A stretch of DNA of 13,677 nucleotides, from contig DAOMFL010000090.1 of the NCBI GenBank assembly GCA_035429805.1, positions 1 to 13,677 on the forward strand, written 5' to 3'. Shown here piece after piece: positions 1 to 5,825 of the stretch. A model generated the notes under the pieces. The model ran no database searches and was not told the origin of the DNA. It worked only from the letters and a program-made list of their open reading frames with translations. Every line of letters begins with the position of its first letter. Position 1 is the first letter of the stretch. Both the position numbers and the translations under genes were made by a program. Origin of the DNA: JALORV01 sp035429805 (GTDB lineage Bacteria; Pseudomonadota; Gammaproteobacteria; Burkholderiales; Burkholderiaceae_F).

Positions 1-1613
1 GGGCCGACGACGACTTCGGTCATCATTCCGCCGAAGTTCTCGGCGTCGTTCGACAGGTGATCCATCTGCGGCGTGTACAGGTAGAACCTGCAGGGGGTGG
101 ACGACGTGCAGTTCGCGAATTCCGGCCTGCTCGCGTCGAGGATCACGTCGAGCGATTCGCCGCCGGCGAGCGTGATCGAGTTCGTGTCGTAGTACAGGTT
201 GTTGCCGTCCTGGTCGCGCAGCAGCTTGGCGTTCAGCGCGATCACTTTCATCGGAATGCCGAGCGAGGCGAGCGTGTGGTACTCGCTGACGTTGAGGTCA
301 GAGATGCGCAGCAGCGCCTTGCCGCCGGCGGGAATCCTGATCAACGCCGACAGTGGCTGCGAGGTGCGCTCGACCGTGTCGGTGGCCTGGGTCTTCAGCG
401 GCTTAGGATTGATCGTGTCCGGGTAGCTGCGTCCGTTCAGCAGGAAGTACTTGTCCTTCATGTCGGTGAACGCCTCCGGATTGAAGGTCATGCCGACGAA
501 GTGGAAATTAGGGTCGAAGCCGTGCATCTGCAGCGGATACTCGACGTCGTACTGCGTGCTGCCGTCACCGTCGTTGTAGGCGTACTTCTTCGTGCCGTCG
601 TTGGTCGCGCCGGTGTTCACCGCGGGCAGCGGGTTCGAGCACAGGATGTCGCCGTTACAGCGCGCACGCAGGCGGTCGTACTCGACTTTTGTCGGCGCCG
701 CCGCGTTGAGGGGTGGTACGTTGAGCATCTGCAAGGCTGCGTAGAGACTTGCCGGCGACGCGAGTGTGCCGACCCGGTTCTGCCGAGGCCGCACGTAGAT
801 CTGGCCGACCATGCCCATCTGCAGGTGCTCGGGCGGCGTGATGTGGCAGTGCCAGAAGTAGGTGCCGGCGTCGGGCGCGAGGTAGTAGTAGGTGAAGCTG
901 CCGCCGATGTTGATGGCCACCGAGGCATCCGGCACGCCGTCGTAGAACGCCGACGCGTTCGGATAACCGTGGAAGTGAACGGTGTGCTGCTCGAACAGGT
1001 CAGGGCGCATGACCTGTCCGACATTCGTGAGCGTGAGGAAGAACTGGTCGTCTTCGTCGATCGCGAACAGCGGCGCCGGCTCACTGCCATTGAGCACGCC
1101 CACATCCATGATCGCGCGCGGATCGACGTGACCGGTCAGGCAGGTGCCCGGGACACCGCCATCGCCGTTCGGGCAGATCGGGTTGTTGCTGCCGTCGAGC
1201 GCGGGCTCCGGATCGTTCACCAGGCCCACCGCGCCATTGAACGTCGTGACGCCCTGCTGGGGCGCGCCGATCGTGGCCTGGTCGCTGCCCGCCAGGCTGT
1301 TGAACACCGCCGCGGTCTGCGTACCGGGCAGGCCTTTCACGATGTCGGCCATGCCCGACAAAGGACCGAAGGCGAAAAGATAGGTCTGCGTGCCGTCGGC
1401 CATCGTGGCGAAGCCGTCGCCGCCCGAGATCTGCTGGCACTTGGTCTGGCCGCCGGGGATCGTCACTGTGCTGCCGGGGGCGCTGATCGTGCCGACCGGG
1501 TTGGGAGTCGTCATCGGGCACTGCACCTTGAAACTCTGTGCCCACGTGCCTGTCGCGAACAGGCCCAGGAGCAGAGCAGGCAATGGGCGAACGAACCGCA
1601 GGATCTTCAGCAT
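1..1613 (-). CDS. Secreted multicopper oxidase, 3' end beyond the window
   Basis: The first 537 codons are visible and the gene runs off the left edge. Residues 1-25 form a Sec signal peptide (hydrophobic LPALLLGLFA, likely cleavage TWA/QS). A first cupredoxin region holds H210-x-x-H213-x-H215 followed by W254-H255-C256-H257 with H263 and M268 downstream. This is the type 1/2/3 copper ligand pattern of multicopper oxidases. A second cupredoxin-like domain begins near residue 385 (FLLNG at about 390-394) and ends in a His- and Met-containing stretch near the edge. Several extra cysteine pairs suggest disulfides, as expected outside the cytoplasm. The start at 1613 is supported by GGAGGA at 1620-1625, six bases upstream. 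It lies 105 bp downstream of the SCO-family gene on the same strand, probably in one transcript. Family members oxidise metals (Cu, Mn, Fe) or phenolics with reduction of O2; the substrate here cannot be told. The family call is firm, the subfamily is not. Confidence 0.88.
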   Translation of the reverse strand, partial: MLKILRFVRPLPALLLGLFATGTWAQSFKVQCPMTTPNPVGTISAPGSTVTIPGGQTKCQQISGGDGFATMADGTQTYLFAFGPLSGMADIVKGLPGTQTAAVFNSLAGSDQATIGAPQQGVTTFNGAVGLVNDPEPALDGSNNPICPNGDGGVPGTCLTGHVDPRAIMDVGVLNGSEPAPLFAIDEDDQFFLTLTNVGQVMRPDLFEQHTVHFHGYPNASAFYDGVPDASVAINIGGSFTYYYLAPDAGTYFWHCHITPPEHLQMGMVGQIYVRPRQNRVGTLASPASLYAALQMLNVPPLNAAAPTKVEYDRLRARCNGDILCSNPLPAVNTGATNDGTKKYAYNDGDGSTQYDVEYPLQMHGFDPNFHFVGMTFNPEAFTDMKDKYFLLNGRSYPDTINPKPLKTQATDTVERTSQPLSALIRIPAGGKALLRISDLNVSEYHTLASLGIPMKVIALNAKLLRDQDGNNLYYDTNSITLAGGESLDVILDASRPEFANCTSSTPCRFYLYTPQMDHLSNDAENFGGMMTEVVVG

Positions 1614-1718
1614 GGTGTGTCCTCCGTCCCAAAGGCGCGCGCCAGTTGCGCGGGTGCGTGGCGTGCAACGCATGGATTCAGGTTCATCTGTCGCTCGATC
1701 ACCGGTTGTTGCATCGGT

Positions 1719-2333
1719 TCAGCGAGTAGCGACAACCTGTCGCAACTCGCCCGCGAGCTGATCAGCCGTCGCAAAACCGTCGATGCGGACCCAGCGGCTG
1801 CCGGGCGCCGTGCGCACCAGGGTCACCGGTGCATGGTTCATCTTTCCGCCGCGGTCGACGTTGAAGGCCCGCTGCACCGTCAGGCTGGCGGCGAGCGTTC
1901 CGGTGTAGTGCTGCCATTCCGGCCCGGCCCCGAAGTGCTGCGCGTACTCACGCAGGCGCGGCGGCGTGTCTTCCTCGGGGTCGATCGAGATCGACACCAG
2001 GTGCACCCTGTTGCGACCGTCACCTAGGCGGGCCTGCAGGTCGGCGAGTGTCTGGCTGCTCAGCGGGCACACCGAGGTGCAGGTGGTGTAGATGAAGTTC
2101 AGGACCACCGGCCGGCCGTCATCCAGCTCCTGCTTCAGCGCGACGGTCTTGCCGTCGTCGCGCACCAGCATCACGTGGGGAATCGTGTAGTCGACTGTCG
2201 AACGGACCGTCCCTGCAGTCGCCGCGTGGTGATGCGCGTGGGGATCGGAGGGATCGTGCGCGGCTGCGAGCGGAACTGCTGCGCACACAGCAACAGCGAG
2301 GAAACGTCGAACGAGCCTTGAAGACAATTCCAT
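1719..2333 (-). CDS. SCO1/SenC-family copper chaperone or thiol oxidoreductase
   Basis: The 204-residue product has an N-terminal hydrophobic segment (residues 10-25, a signal peptide or membrane anchor) and then a His-rich stretch, HDPSDPHAHHHA, at 26-37. A thioredoxin-like fold follows with the copper-binding C85-x3-C89 (TTCTSVCPL), SIDPEEDTP at 115-123 and the distal ligand H167 in GKMNHAPV. These are the Cys-Cys-His ligands of SCO proteins, which deliver copper to cytochrome oxidase CuA or keep its cysteines reduced in the periplasm. No cytochrome oxidase gene is nearby. The next gene on the strand is a multicopper oxidase, so copper supply to that enzyme is the natural inference. The ATG at 2333 has only a distant purine-rich AGGAAGG (2351-2357, 17 bases away), so the exact start is less certain. 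Length matches the family. Confidence 0.92.
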   Translation of the reverse strand: MELSSRLVRRFLAVAVCAAVPLAAAHDPSDPHAHHHAATAGTVRSTVDYTIPHVMLVRDDGKTVALKQELDDGRPVVLNFIYTTCTSVCPLSSQTLADLQARLGDGRNRVHLVSISIDPEEDTPPRLREYAQHFGAGPEWQHYTGTLAASLTVQRAFNVDRGGKMNHAPVTLVRTAPGSRWVRIDGFATADQLAGELRQVVATR

Positions 2334-2443
2334 GCCGGCCCCCGCGCAAACCTTCCTGAAAGTGCGTGAACGCTAATTGCGCGGTCAGGCGTTCGGCTAC
2401 GGGGAAGGTCCATGAATCCGGAGTCGGACTCGTTACGCCGTCG

Positions 2444-2457
2444 TCGGAAATTTCCGA
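2444..2457. promoter_or_regulatory. Perfect 14-bp palindrome, candidate operator
   Basis: TCGGAAATTTCCGA is perfectly self-complementary (7+7) with an A/T-rich centre in otherwise GC-rich DNA. It lies 111 bp upstream of the SCO gene start and about 280 bp upstream of the response regulator. That position suits a dimeric regulator binding site. The identity of the protein is unknown. Confidence 0.4.
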
Positions 2458-2487
2458 GCCGGCCATATCGCGGCCGCGACGTGCCGG

Positions 2488-2534
2488 GCGTTGCAGCCGG
2501 CCTGCTTCGTATCGCCGCTTCGCAGGTGCAACGC
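2488..2534. promoter_or_regulatory. Long imperfect inverted repeat (stem-loop) between divergent genes
   Basis: The left arm GCGTTGCA (2488-2495) plus CCTGC (2501-2505) pairs with GCAGG (2522-2526) plus TGCAACGC (2527-2534). This gives 13 base pairs with a five-base bulge (GCCGG) on the left and a 16-base loop. No T-tract follows, so it is not a standard terminator. It could be an RNA structure in the regulator's leader or a protein-binding site. Confidence 0.4.
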
Positions 2535-2552
2535 CGTGCATAGAGCTGGCGT

Positions 2553-2584
2553 AGTAGGGGATCTACCCAGCGCCAAGTAGGGAT
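2553..2584 (+). promoter_or_regulatory. Two AGTAGGG boxes upstream of the response regulator
   Basis: AGTAGGGGAT lies at 2553-2562, followed directly by CTACCC, a partial inverted partner. A second box, AGTAGGGAT, lies at 2576-2584. The same decamer occurs inverted upstream of the kinase gene (3536-3545), and a related double element overlaps the end of the kinase gene before gspG. The recurrence suggests a shared operator, perhaps for the regulator encoded just downstream. Confidence 0.4.
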
Positions 2585-2735
2585 GGCCGCCTGCCCGACC
2601 GTCGGCTTACGCCCCCTCCCGCGGGGACTCCGCCGGCTGGATAGTCTGCGCACCGCTCGGGTGTCGAACTGGAACCCGGCGGGTCCGTGCTGCTGATTGC
2701 CGCGCGGGAAAACAATGCGCTGGGGGAGTGCCACC

Positions 2736-3374
2736 GTGATTCGACTGCTGCTCGCTGATGGCCAGACGATGGTCCGGCAGGGTTTGGCGCGACTGCTGGT
2801 CGATGAGGCGGGCCTGTCCGTATGCGCCGAAGCCGAGGACGACGCCGGGGTGATCGCGGCGCTGAGGTCGCACCGGATCGACGTGGCGCTGCTCGATCGG
2901 GCACTGCCGGGCAAGGGCGGCATTGCGCTGATCCGGGACGTGAAGGCGTTGCAACCGGCCGCGCGAACGCTGCTGGTCAGTCCCTCGATCCGGGATCCCC
3001 ATCTGATGCCCGCGCTGCACGCCGGAACCGATGGCTACATTACGAAAGAGAGCGCGGCGGAGGAACTGGTCGCAGCCGTCCGTCGGCTGGCGGCGGGAGG
3101 GAGGTACATCTGCCCCGTGGTGGCGGAGCGGCAGACCTTCGACTTCGTCGGCAGCACGTCCGGCCAGCCCGACCACATGCGCCTGTCGCACCGCGAATAC
3201 GAAGTGTTCCGCCTCCTGGTCGCCGGCCGCCGTGGCGCCGACATCGCGAGCGAGCTGTCGCTGAGCGAAAAGACGGTCAGCAGCCACAAGGCCAGCCTGC
3301 TCAGGAAACTCCACCTGACCGGGGTCGCGGAACTGGTCCAGTACGCGATCCGGCACGACCTCGCGCCGCGCTGA
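2736..3374 (+). CDS. LuxR/NarL-family response regulator with incomplete acidic pocket
   Basis: The 212-residue cytoplasmic protein has an N-terminal receiver domain (about 1-118) and a C-terminal LuxR helix-turn-helix (about 148-210; SHREYEVFRLL and SEKTVSSHKASLL). The phospho-acceptor is D54 in ALLDRALPGKGG, with S82 and K104 (YITKES) at the switch positions. The usual pair of adjacent acidic residues after strand 1 is reduced to D8-G9 (LLLADGQTM), so the second Asp that helps bind magnesium is missing. Start choice: GTG at 2736 has GGGGGAG at 2722-2728 with seven bases of spacing and gives the normal family length; ATG at 2715 and TTG at 2697 are in frame but poorly preceded. A histidine kinase lies downstream, and AGTAGGG boxes lie upstream. 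It is expected to bind DNA as a dimer, and its targets are not shown by the sequence. Confidence 0.9.
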   Translation: MIRLLLADGQTMVRQGLARLLVDEAGLSVCAEAEDDAGVIAALRSHRIDVALLDRALPGKGGIALIRDVKALQPAARTLLVSPSIRDPHLMPALHAGTDGYITKESAAEELVAAVRRLAAGGRYICPVVAERQTFDFVGSTSGQPDHMRLSHREYEVFRLLVAGRRGADIASELSLSEKTVSSHKASLLRKLHLTGVAELVQYAIRHDLAPR

Positions 3375-3613
3375 GCCGCCGCAGGGGCAAAGGCCGTACA
3401 CGTCGCAGTGCGAGCCCGGCTGTAGCTCGGGACGACCGCAGATCGGGCACACCGCCAGCCCGGCACGTCATCCGTCCAGACTCCCTTCCATTTGGTAAGG
3501 CTTAGTACTAATCTGCGCCACCGCTTCCTGCGGACATCCCCTACTGGCCTGGGGCTCTGGTCAAGGGCGTTGTGCTGGAAGCACGCAGTCGTCAATCGGA
3601 CCCTGGGGGGAGC
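3375..3613. other. Intergenic spacer between response regulator and kinase
   Basis: No convincing gene is seen in this stretch. It holds the inverted AGTAGGGGAT box (3536-3545), a weak CGAGC/GCTCG inverted repeat (3411-3429) and a short A/T-rich patch at 3489-3512. No terminator with a T-tract and no clear promoter could be assigned. The spacer means that the regulator and kinase are not tightly coupled. Confidence 0.5.
3536..3545 (-). promoter_or_regulatory. Inverted copy of the AGTAGGGGAT box upstream of the kinase
   Basis: The plus strand reads ATCCCCTACT, the exact reverse complement of the decamer at 2553-2562. It lies 176 bp before the kinase start and 69 bp before a small candidate upstream ORF. 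A chance exact ten-base match within a few kilobases of non-coding DNA is unlikely but possible. Confidence 0.35.
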
Positions 3614-3721
3614 GTGACGACCGACCTCTGTCAAGCAACAGGCGCGACCTGGTGGCGTTTGTCCGCCGGCCCTGAGGTGGCGTCGGCCGTGGACTCTCGG
3701 CCCGCCAGTCGCATAACTTGA
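3614..3721 (+). CDS. Candidate 35-codon upstream ORF overlapping the kinase start
   Basis: GTG at 3614 follows a G-rich run (GGGGGGAG, 3605-3612) and opens 35 codons that begin MTTDLCQATGATWWR. The frame ends at TGA 3719-3721, which overlaps the kinase ATG at 3721 as TGATG. The kinase start itself has no recognisable ribosome site (CATAACTTG precedes it), so translation of this ORF could deliver ribosomes to the kinase by coupling. I do not recognise the peptide, and it has no signal peptide or membrane segment. The spacing of the G-run to the GTG is tight (one base from its end, five if the first Gs pair). It may be only a fortuitous open frame. Confidence 0.3.
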   Translation: MTTDLCQATGATWWRLSAGPEVASAVDSRPASRIT

Positions 3722-5145
3722 TGAGAGCCGCCGGGCACTTTCAGTCTCTGCCGGCATGGGGTGTCGCCGGACGCGGCTGGTCGCTGCGTCGGCGCCTGAT
3801 GACGCTGGCGACCCTGACGACGGTGGTGGCGTGGTTCGTGGGGGCCATCGTCGTCCTGCTCGCCGCACGCAGCGAAAACCACAGACTGCATGTCAACCGG
3901 CTCGAGGACATCGCGAGCATGATGCTGCGCTTCGCGGAGCACGAGATCGACGAGATCCGAGCGGAGCGTCCGGGCGACATCATTCACGTCGAGAGCGCGA
4001 GCACGCTGGATCCGCGCTTTCACTACCAGATCTGGACCGCGGGCGGCGAGCTGATGCTGGTCAGCGCCGGAACGGCGCGCGAGCCTTACGCGCCGCTGCA
4101 GAAGAGCGGTCACAGCGAGATCGAGATCGACGGGGTCGAACACTATGTCTACGCGCTGTGGAACGACGACCGCTCGATGCAGATTCAGGTCGTCGAGCGG
4201 GTCGACAAGGAGGACCATCTGACCGCCACGGTGGGAGGAGAGATGTTGCTCCTGTTCCTCCTCAGCGTGACGGGACTGGTGGCGGTGAACCGGTGGCTGT
4301 TCGGACGGGCAACGACGGCGCTGGAACAGACGGCCGGACAACTGCTGAATCGCTCGCCTGGGGACCTGGCGCCGGTCATCGCCGACGATCCGCCGCGCGA
4401 GCTGGTGCCGCTGCTGATGGCCATCAACGGGCTGTTCGTCAGTGTCGGCCGGGCGTTCGAGGCAGAACACCACTTCACGTCCCACGCGGCGCACGAACTG
4501 CGCACTCCGCTGGCGGCCGTGCGCATCCAGGCACAGGTCGCGGAACGCGCGCATTCCGCGGGCGGCACACAGGAGGCGCTGCAGCAGCTCGGCCTGTGCA
4601 TCGACCGGGCGTCGCGCATGATCGATCAGCTGCTGACGCTGGCGCGCGTCGAGAGCATGCCGATCCAGCCGCGGTCCCTGGTCGTCGTCCGCATGGACCG
4701 GCTGGCTGCGCAGGTGCTCGAGGATCTGCGGCCGTTCTTTGAGCAGCGGGCGATCCGCCTCGAGGTCGAGCTCGAGCCGGCCGCCGTCCGCGGTCTCGAG
4801 TTTGCCCTCTCGGCGCTGGTGCGCAATCTCGTCGAAAACGCCTTGCGTTACACGCCGGCCGGGGGCGTCGTCCGGATCGAGTCGTGGGAGCAGAGCGGTG
4901 CGAGCTGCATTGCGGTCGACGACTCGGGCTCGGGCATTCCGCCTGACCAGCGCGAGCGGGTGTTCGAGCCGTTTTACCGGATCGCCGGAGACGAAGTCGA
5001 AGGCTGCGGCATCGGCCTCTCGATCGTCCGCAGCGTGGTCCGCGTGCACGGCGGAAGGATCACGCTGTCCGATTCGGCGCTGGGCGGGCTGCGCGTCGCC
5101 GTGCGCTTCGACCTCCCCAACGCCGCCACCGCGCTGCGGAAGTAG
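3721..5145 (+). CDS. Inner-membrane sensor histidine kinase, QseC/TctE-like
   Basis: The 474-residue protein has an arginine-rich N-terminus (RRR before residue 27), TM1 at about 27-49, a periplasmic sensor domain at about 50-170 resembling the 2CSK_N type (FHYQIWTAGGELML), and TM2 at about 175-195. A HAMP-like linker follows, then the dimerisation domain with phospho-acceptor H258 in AAHELRTPLA. The ATPase domain has an N box (N369-L-V-E-N373), a G1 box (D400-D-S-G-S-G405), an F box (FEPFYR) and a G2 box (G428-C-G-I-G432). All catalytic elements are present. The start at ATG 3721 overlaps the stop of a small upstream ORF; TTG at 3718 is an alternative. Kinases of this class usually pair with OmpR-family regulators, yet the neighbour is LuxR-type. 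Its ligand is unknown; a metal signal would fit the copper genes but is inference. The stop codon runs into an inverted repeat. Confidence 0.93.
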   Translation: MRAAGHFQSLPAWGVAGRGWSLRRRLMTLATLTTVVAWFVGAIVVLLAARSENHRLHVNRLEDIASMMLRFAEHEIDEIRAERPGDIIHVESASTLDPRFHYQIWTAGGELMLVSAGTAREPYAPLQKSGHSEIEIDGVEHYVYALWNDDRSMQIQVVERVDKEDHLTATVGGEMLLLFLLSVTGLVAVNRWLFGRATTALEQTAGQLLNRSPGDLAPVIADDPPRELVPLLMAINGLFVSVGRAFEAEHHFTSHAAHELRTPLAAVRIQAQVAERAHSAGGTQEALQQLGLCIDRASRMIDQLLTLARVESMPIQPRSLVVVRMDRLAAQVLEDLRPFFEQRAIRLEVELEPAAVRGLEFALSALVRNLVENALRYTPAGGVVRIESWEQSGASCIAVDDSGSGIPPDQRERVFEPFYRIAGDEVEGCGIGLSIVRSVVRVHGGRITLSDSALGGLRVAVRFDLPNAATALRK

Positions 5146-5166
5146 GGTAGGGAACCCCCTATCCCT
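5141..5166. promoter_or_regulatory. Inverted repeat with AGTAGGG box at the end of the kinase gene
   Basis: AGTAGGGTAGGG (5141-5152) faces CCCCTATCCCT (5156-5166) across a short centre, giving a near-palindrome of TAGGG units. It starts with the same AGTAGGG seen upstream of the regulator and includes the kinase stop codon TAG (5143-5145). No T-tract follows. Its position, about 170 bp before gspG, suits an operator for the secretion operon, and it could also form an RNA hairpin at the end of the kinase message. Confidence 0.4.
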
Positions 5167-5181
5167 GAATGCGGGTTCTGA

Positions 5182-5213
5182 CGCCCGCGGCTTAATCGGC
5201 GCTTAAGCGGGCG
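5182..5213. promoter_or_regulatory. Inverted repeat in the gspG leader
   Basis: CGCCCGC (5182-5188) pairs with GCGGGCG (5207-5213) around an 18-base loop that holds two GCTTAA copies (5190-5195 and 5201-5206); the second lies within the palindrome GCTTAAGC. An upstream GCGGG (5171-5175) could compete for the CCCGC of the left arm, giving two alternative hairpins. This could be an operator or a leader RNA switch. Confidence 0.35.
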
Positions 5214-5233
5214 TGGCAATAAAGGCGGTGCTG

Positions 5234-5258
5234 CGCGCGGCCCCTTCGGGCCGGCGCG
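5234..5258 (+). promoter_or_regulatory. GC-rich hairpin in the gspG leader
   Basis: CGCGC-GGCCC (5234-5243), loop CTTC and GGGCC-G-GCGCG (5248-5258) form ten G-C pairs with a single unpaired G. AAAAG follows rather than a T-tract, so it is not a classic terminator on this strand. It ends 75 bp before the gspG start and may stabilise or attenuate the operon message. Confidence 0.4.
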
Positions 5259-5333
5259 AAAAGTCTGCTGCGATGGCGCCATGACGGCTCTCGGCGCAGC
5301 GGATCTGCCCACCGCGTCGAGCCAGGAGGAGTC

Positions 5334-5825
5334 GTGCCGGTCCTTTCATTGCGGCTATCACGACCTTCGTGGGTGAAATCCGGGGGGGCAGGACCCCGGA
5401 CACGGGGATTCACCCTGCTCGAACTGCTGGTCGTCATGGTCATCATCGGACTGCTGGCGGGCCTGGTTGCGCCACGCTATTTCAATCAGCTCGGCAAGTC
5501 CAATACGAAGATCGCGCAGGCGCAGATTGCGTCGCTCGAGCAGGCGCTCGACCAGTACCGACTCGATGTCGGCACGTATCCCGCGAGCGAACTCGGTCTC
5601 ACGGCTCTTTATGAAAAGCCCGCCACGGTCGATCGATGGCAGGGTCCGTACCTGAAGAAGCCGGCACCGCCGGACCCATGGGGTCGTGCCTACCTCTACA
5701 AATCGCCCGGTGACCACGGTGAGTACGACCTGTATTCGCTGGGGTCCGATGGCCAGCCGGGCGGCACCGGGGAAGCGGCCGACGTCATTTCCTGGACCGA
5801 ACAGACCGCGGCGGCCAAGCCATGA
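5334..5825 (+). CDS. gspG: Major pseudopilin GspG of an atypical type II secretion system
   Basis: The 163-residue prepseudopilin has a 25-residue leader ending in G25, followed by F26-TLLE30, the prepilin peptidase site with the conserved Glu at +5. A hydrophobic helix spans 26-45. The mature part (138 residues) carries the GspG hallmarks: an assembly helix, PDPWGRAY at 113-120 and the C-terminal calcium-loop region around SLGSDGQPGGTGEAADV (135-151). GspG polymerises into the periplasmic pseudopilus that pushes substrates through the secretin. The GTG start at 5334 is supported by AGGAGG at 5324-5329. It is the first gene of the operon, and its stop overlaps the next gene's start (ATGA). 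It is the only pseudopilin gene visible. The long, basic leader is unremarkable for the family. Confidence 0.95.
   Translation: MPVLSLRLSRPSWVKSGGAGPRTRGFTLLELLVVMVIIGLLAGLVAPRYFNQLGKSNTKIAQAQIASLEQALDQYRLDVGTYPASELGLTALYEKPATVDRWQGPYLKKPAPPDPWGRAYLYKSPGDHGEYDLYSLGSDGQPGGTGEAADVISWTEQTAAAKP

Larger units (their letters stand above)
2334..2735. other. Divergent intergenic region with regulatory structure
   Basis: These 402 bp separate the minus-strand copper genes from the plus-strand response regulator. I see no convincing gene. A 62-codon open frame at 2366-2554 on the plus strand has no ribosome site and a low-complexity composition. The region holds a 14-bp palindrome, a bulged stem-loop and AGTAGGG boxes, each listed separately, so promoters for both directions probably lie here. 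I could not identify a convincing -35/-10 pair. Confidence 0.6.

Noticed and set aside
57..2027. A 656-codon plus-strand open frame
   Set aside because: It is antisense to the multicopper oxidase and the SCO gene, which have signal peptides and copper motifs. The plus-strand translation is Arg/Val/Ala-rich with no recognisable domain: a high-GC shadow frame.
2366..2554. A 62-codon plus-strand frame in the divergent intergenic region
   Set aside because: No ribosome site, no family features, and it spans the palindrome and the stem-loop. Treated as non-coding.
3491..3512. A possible sigma-70 promoter in the A/T-rich patch before the kinase
   Set aside because: The TTGGTA-like and TACTAAT-like hexamers are only about 8 bases apart, too close for a real -35/-10 pair.
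3631..5049. Long minus-strand open frame opposite the histidine kinase
   Set aside because: Arg/His/Asp-rich composition typical of an antisense reading of GC-rich genes; all kinase motifs are on the plus strand.
5214..5232. A possible sigma-54 promoter (TGGCA followed by TGC) before gspG
   Set aside because: The GG to GC spacing is 15 bases, not the 12 required.
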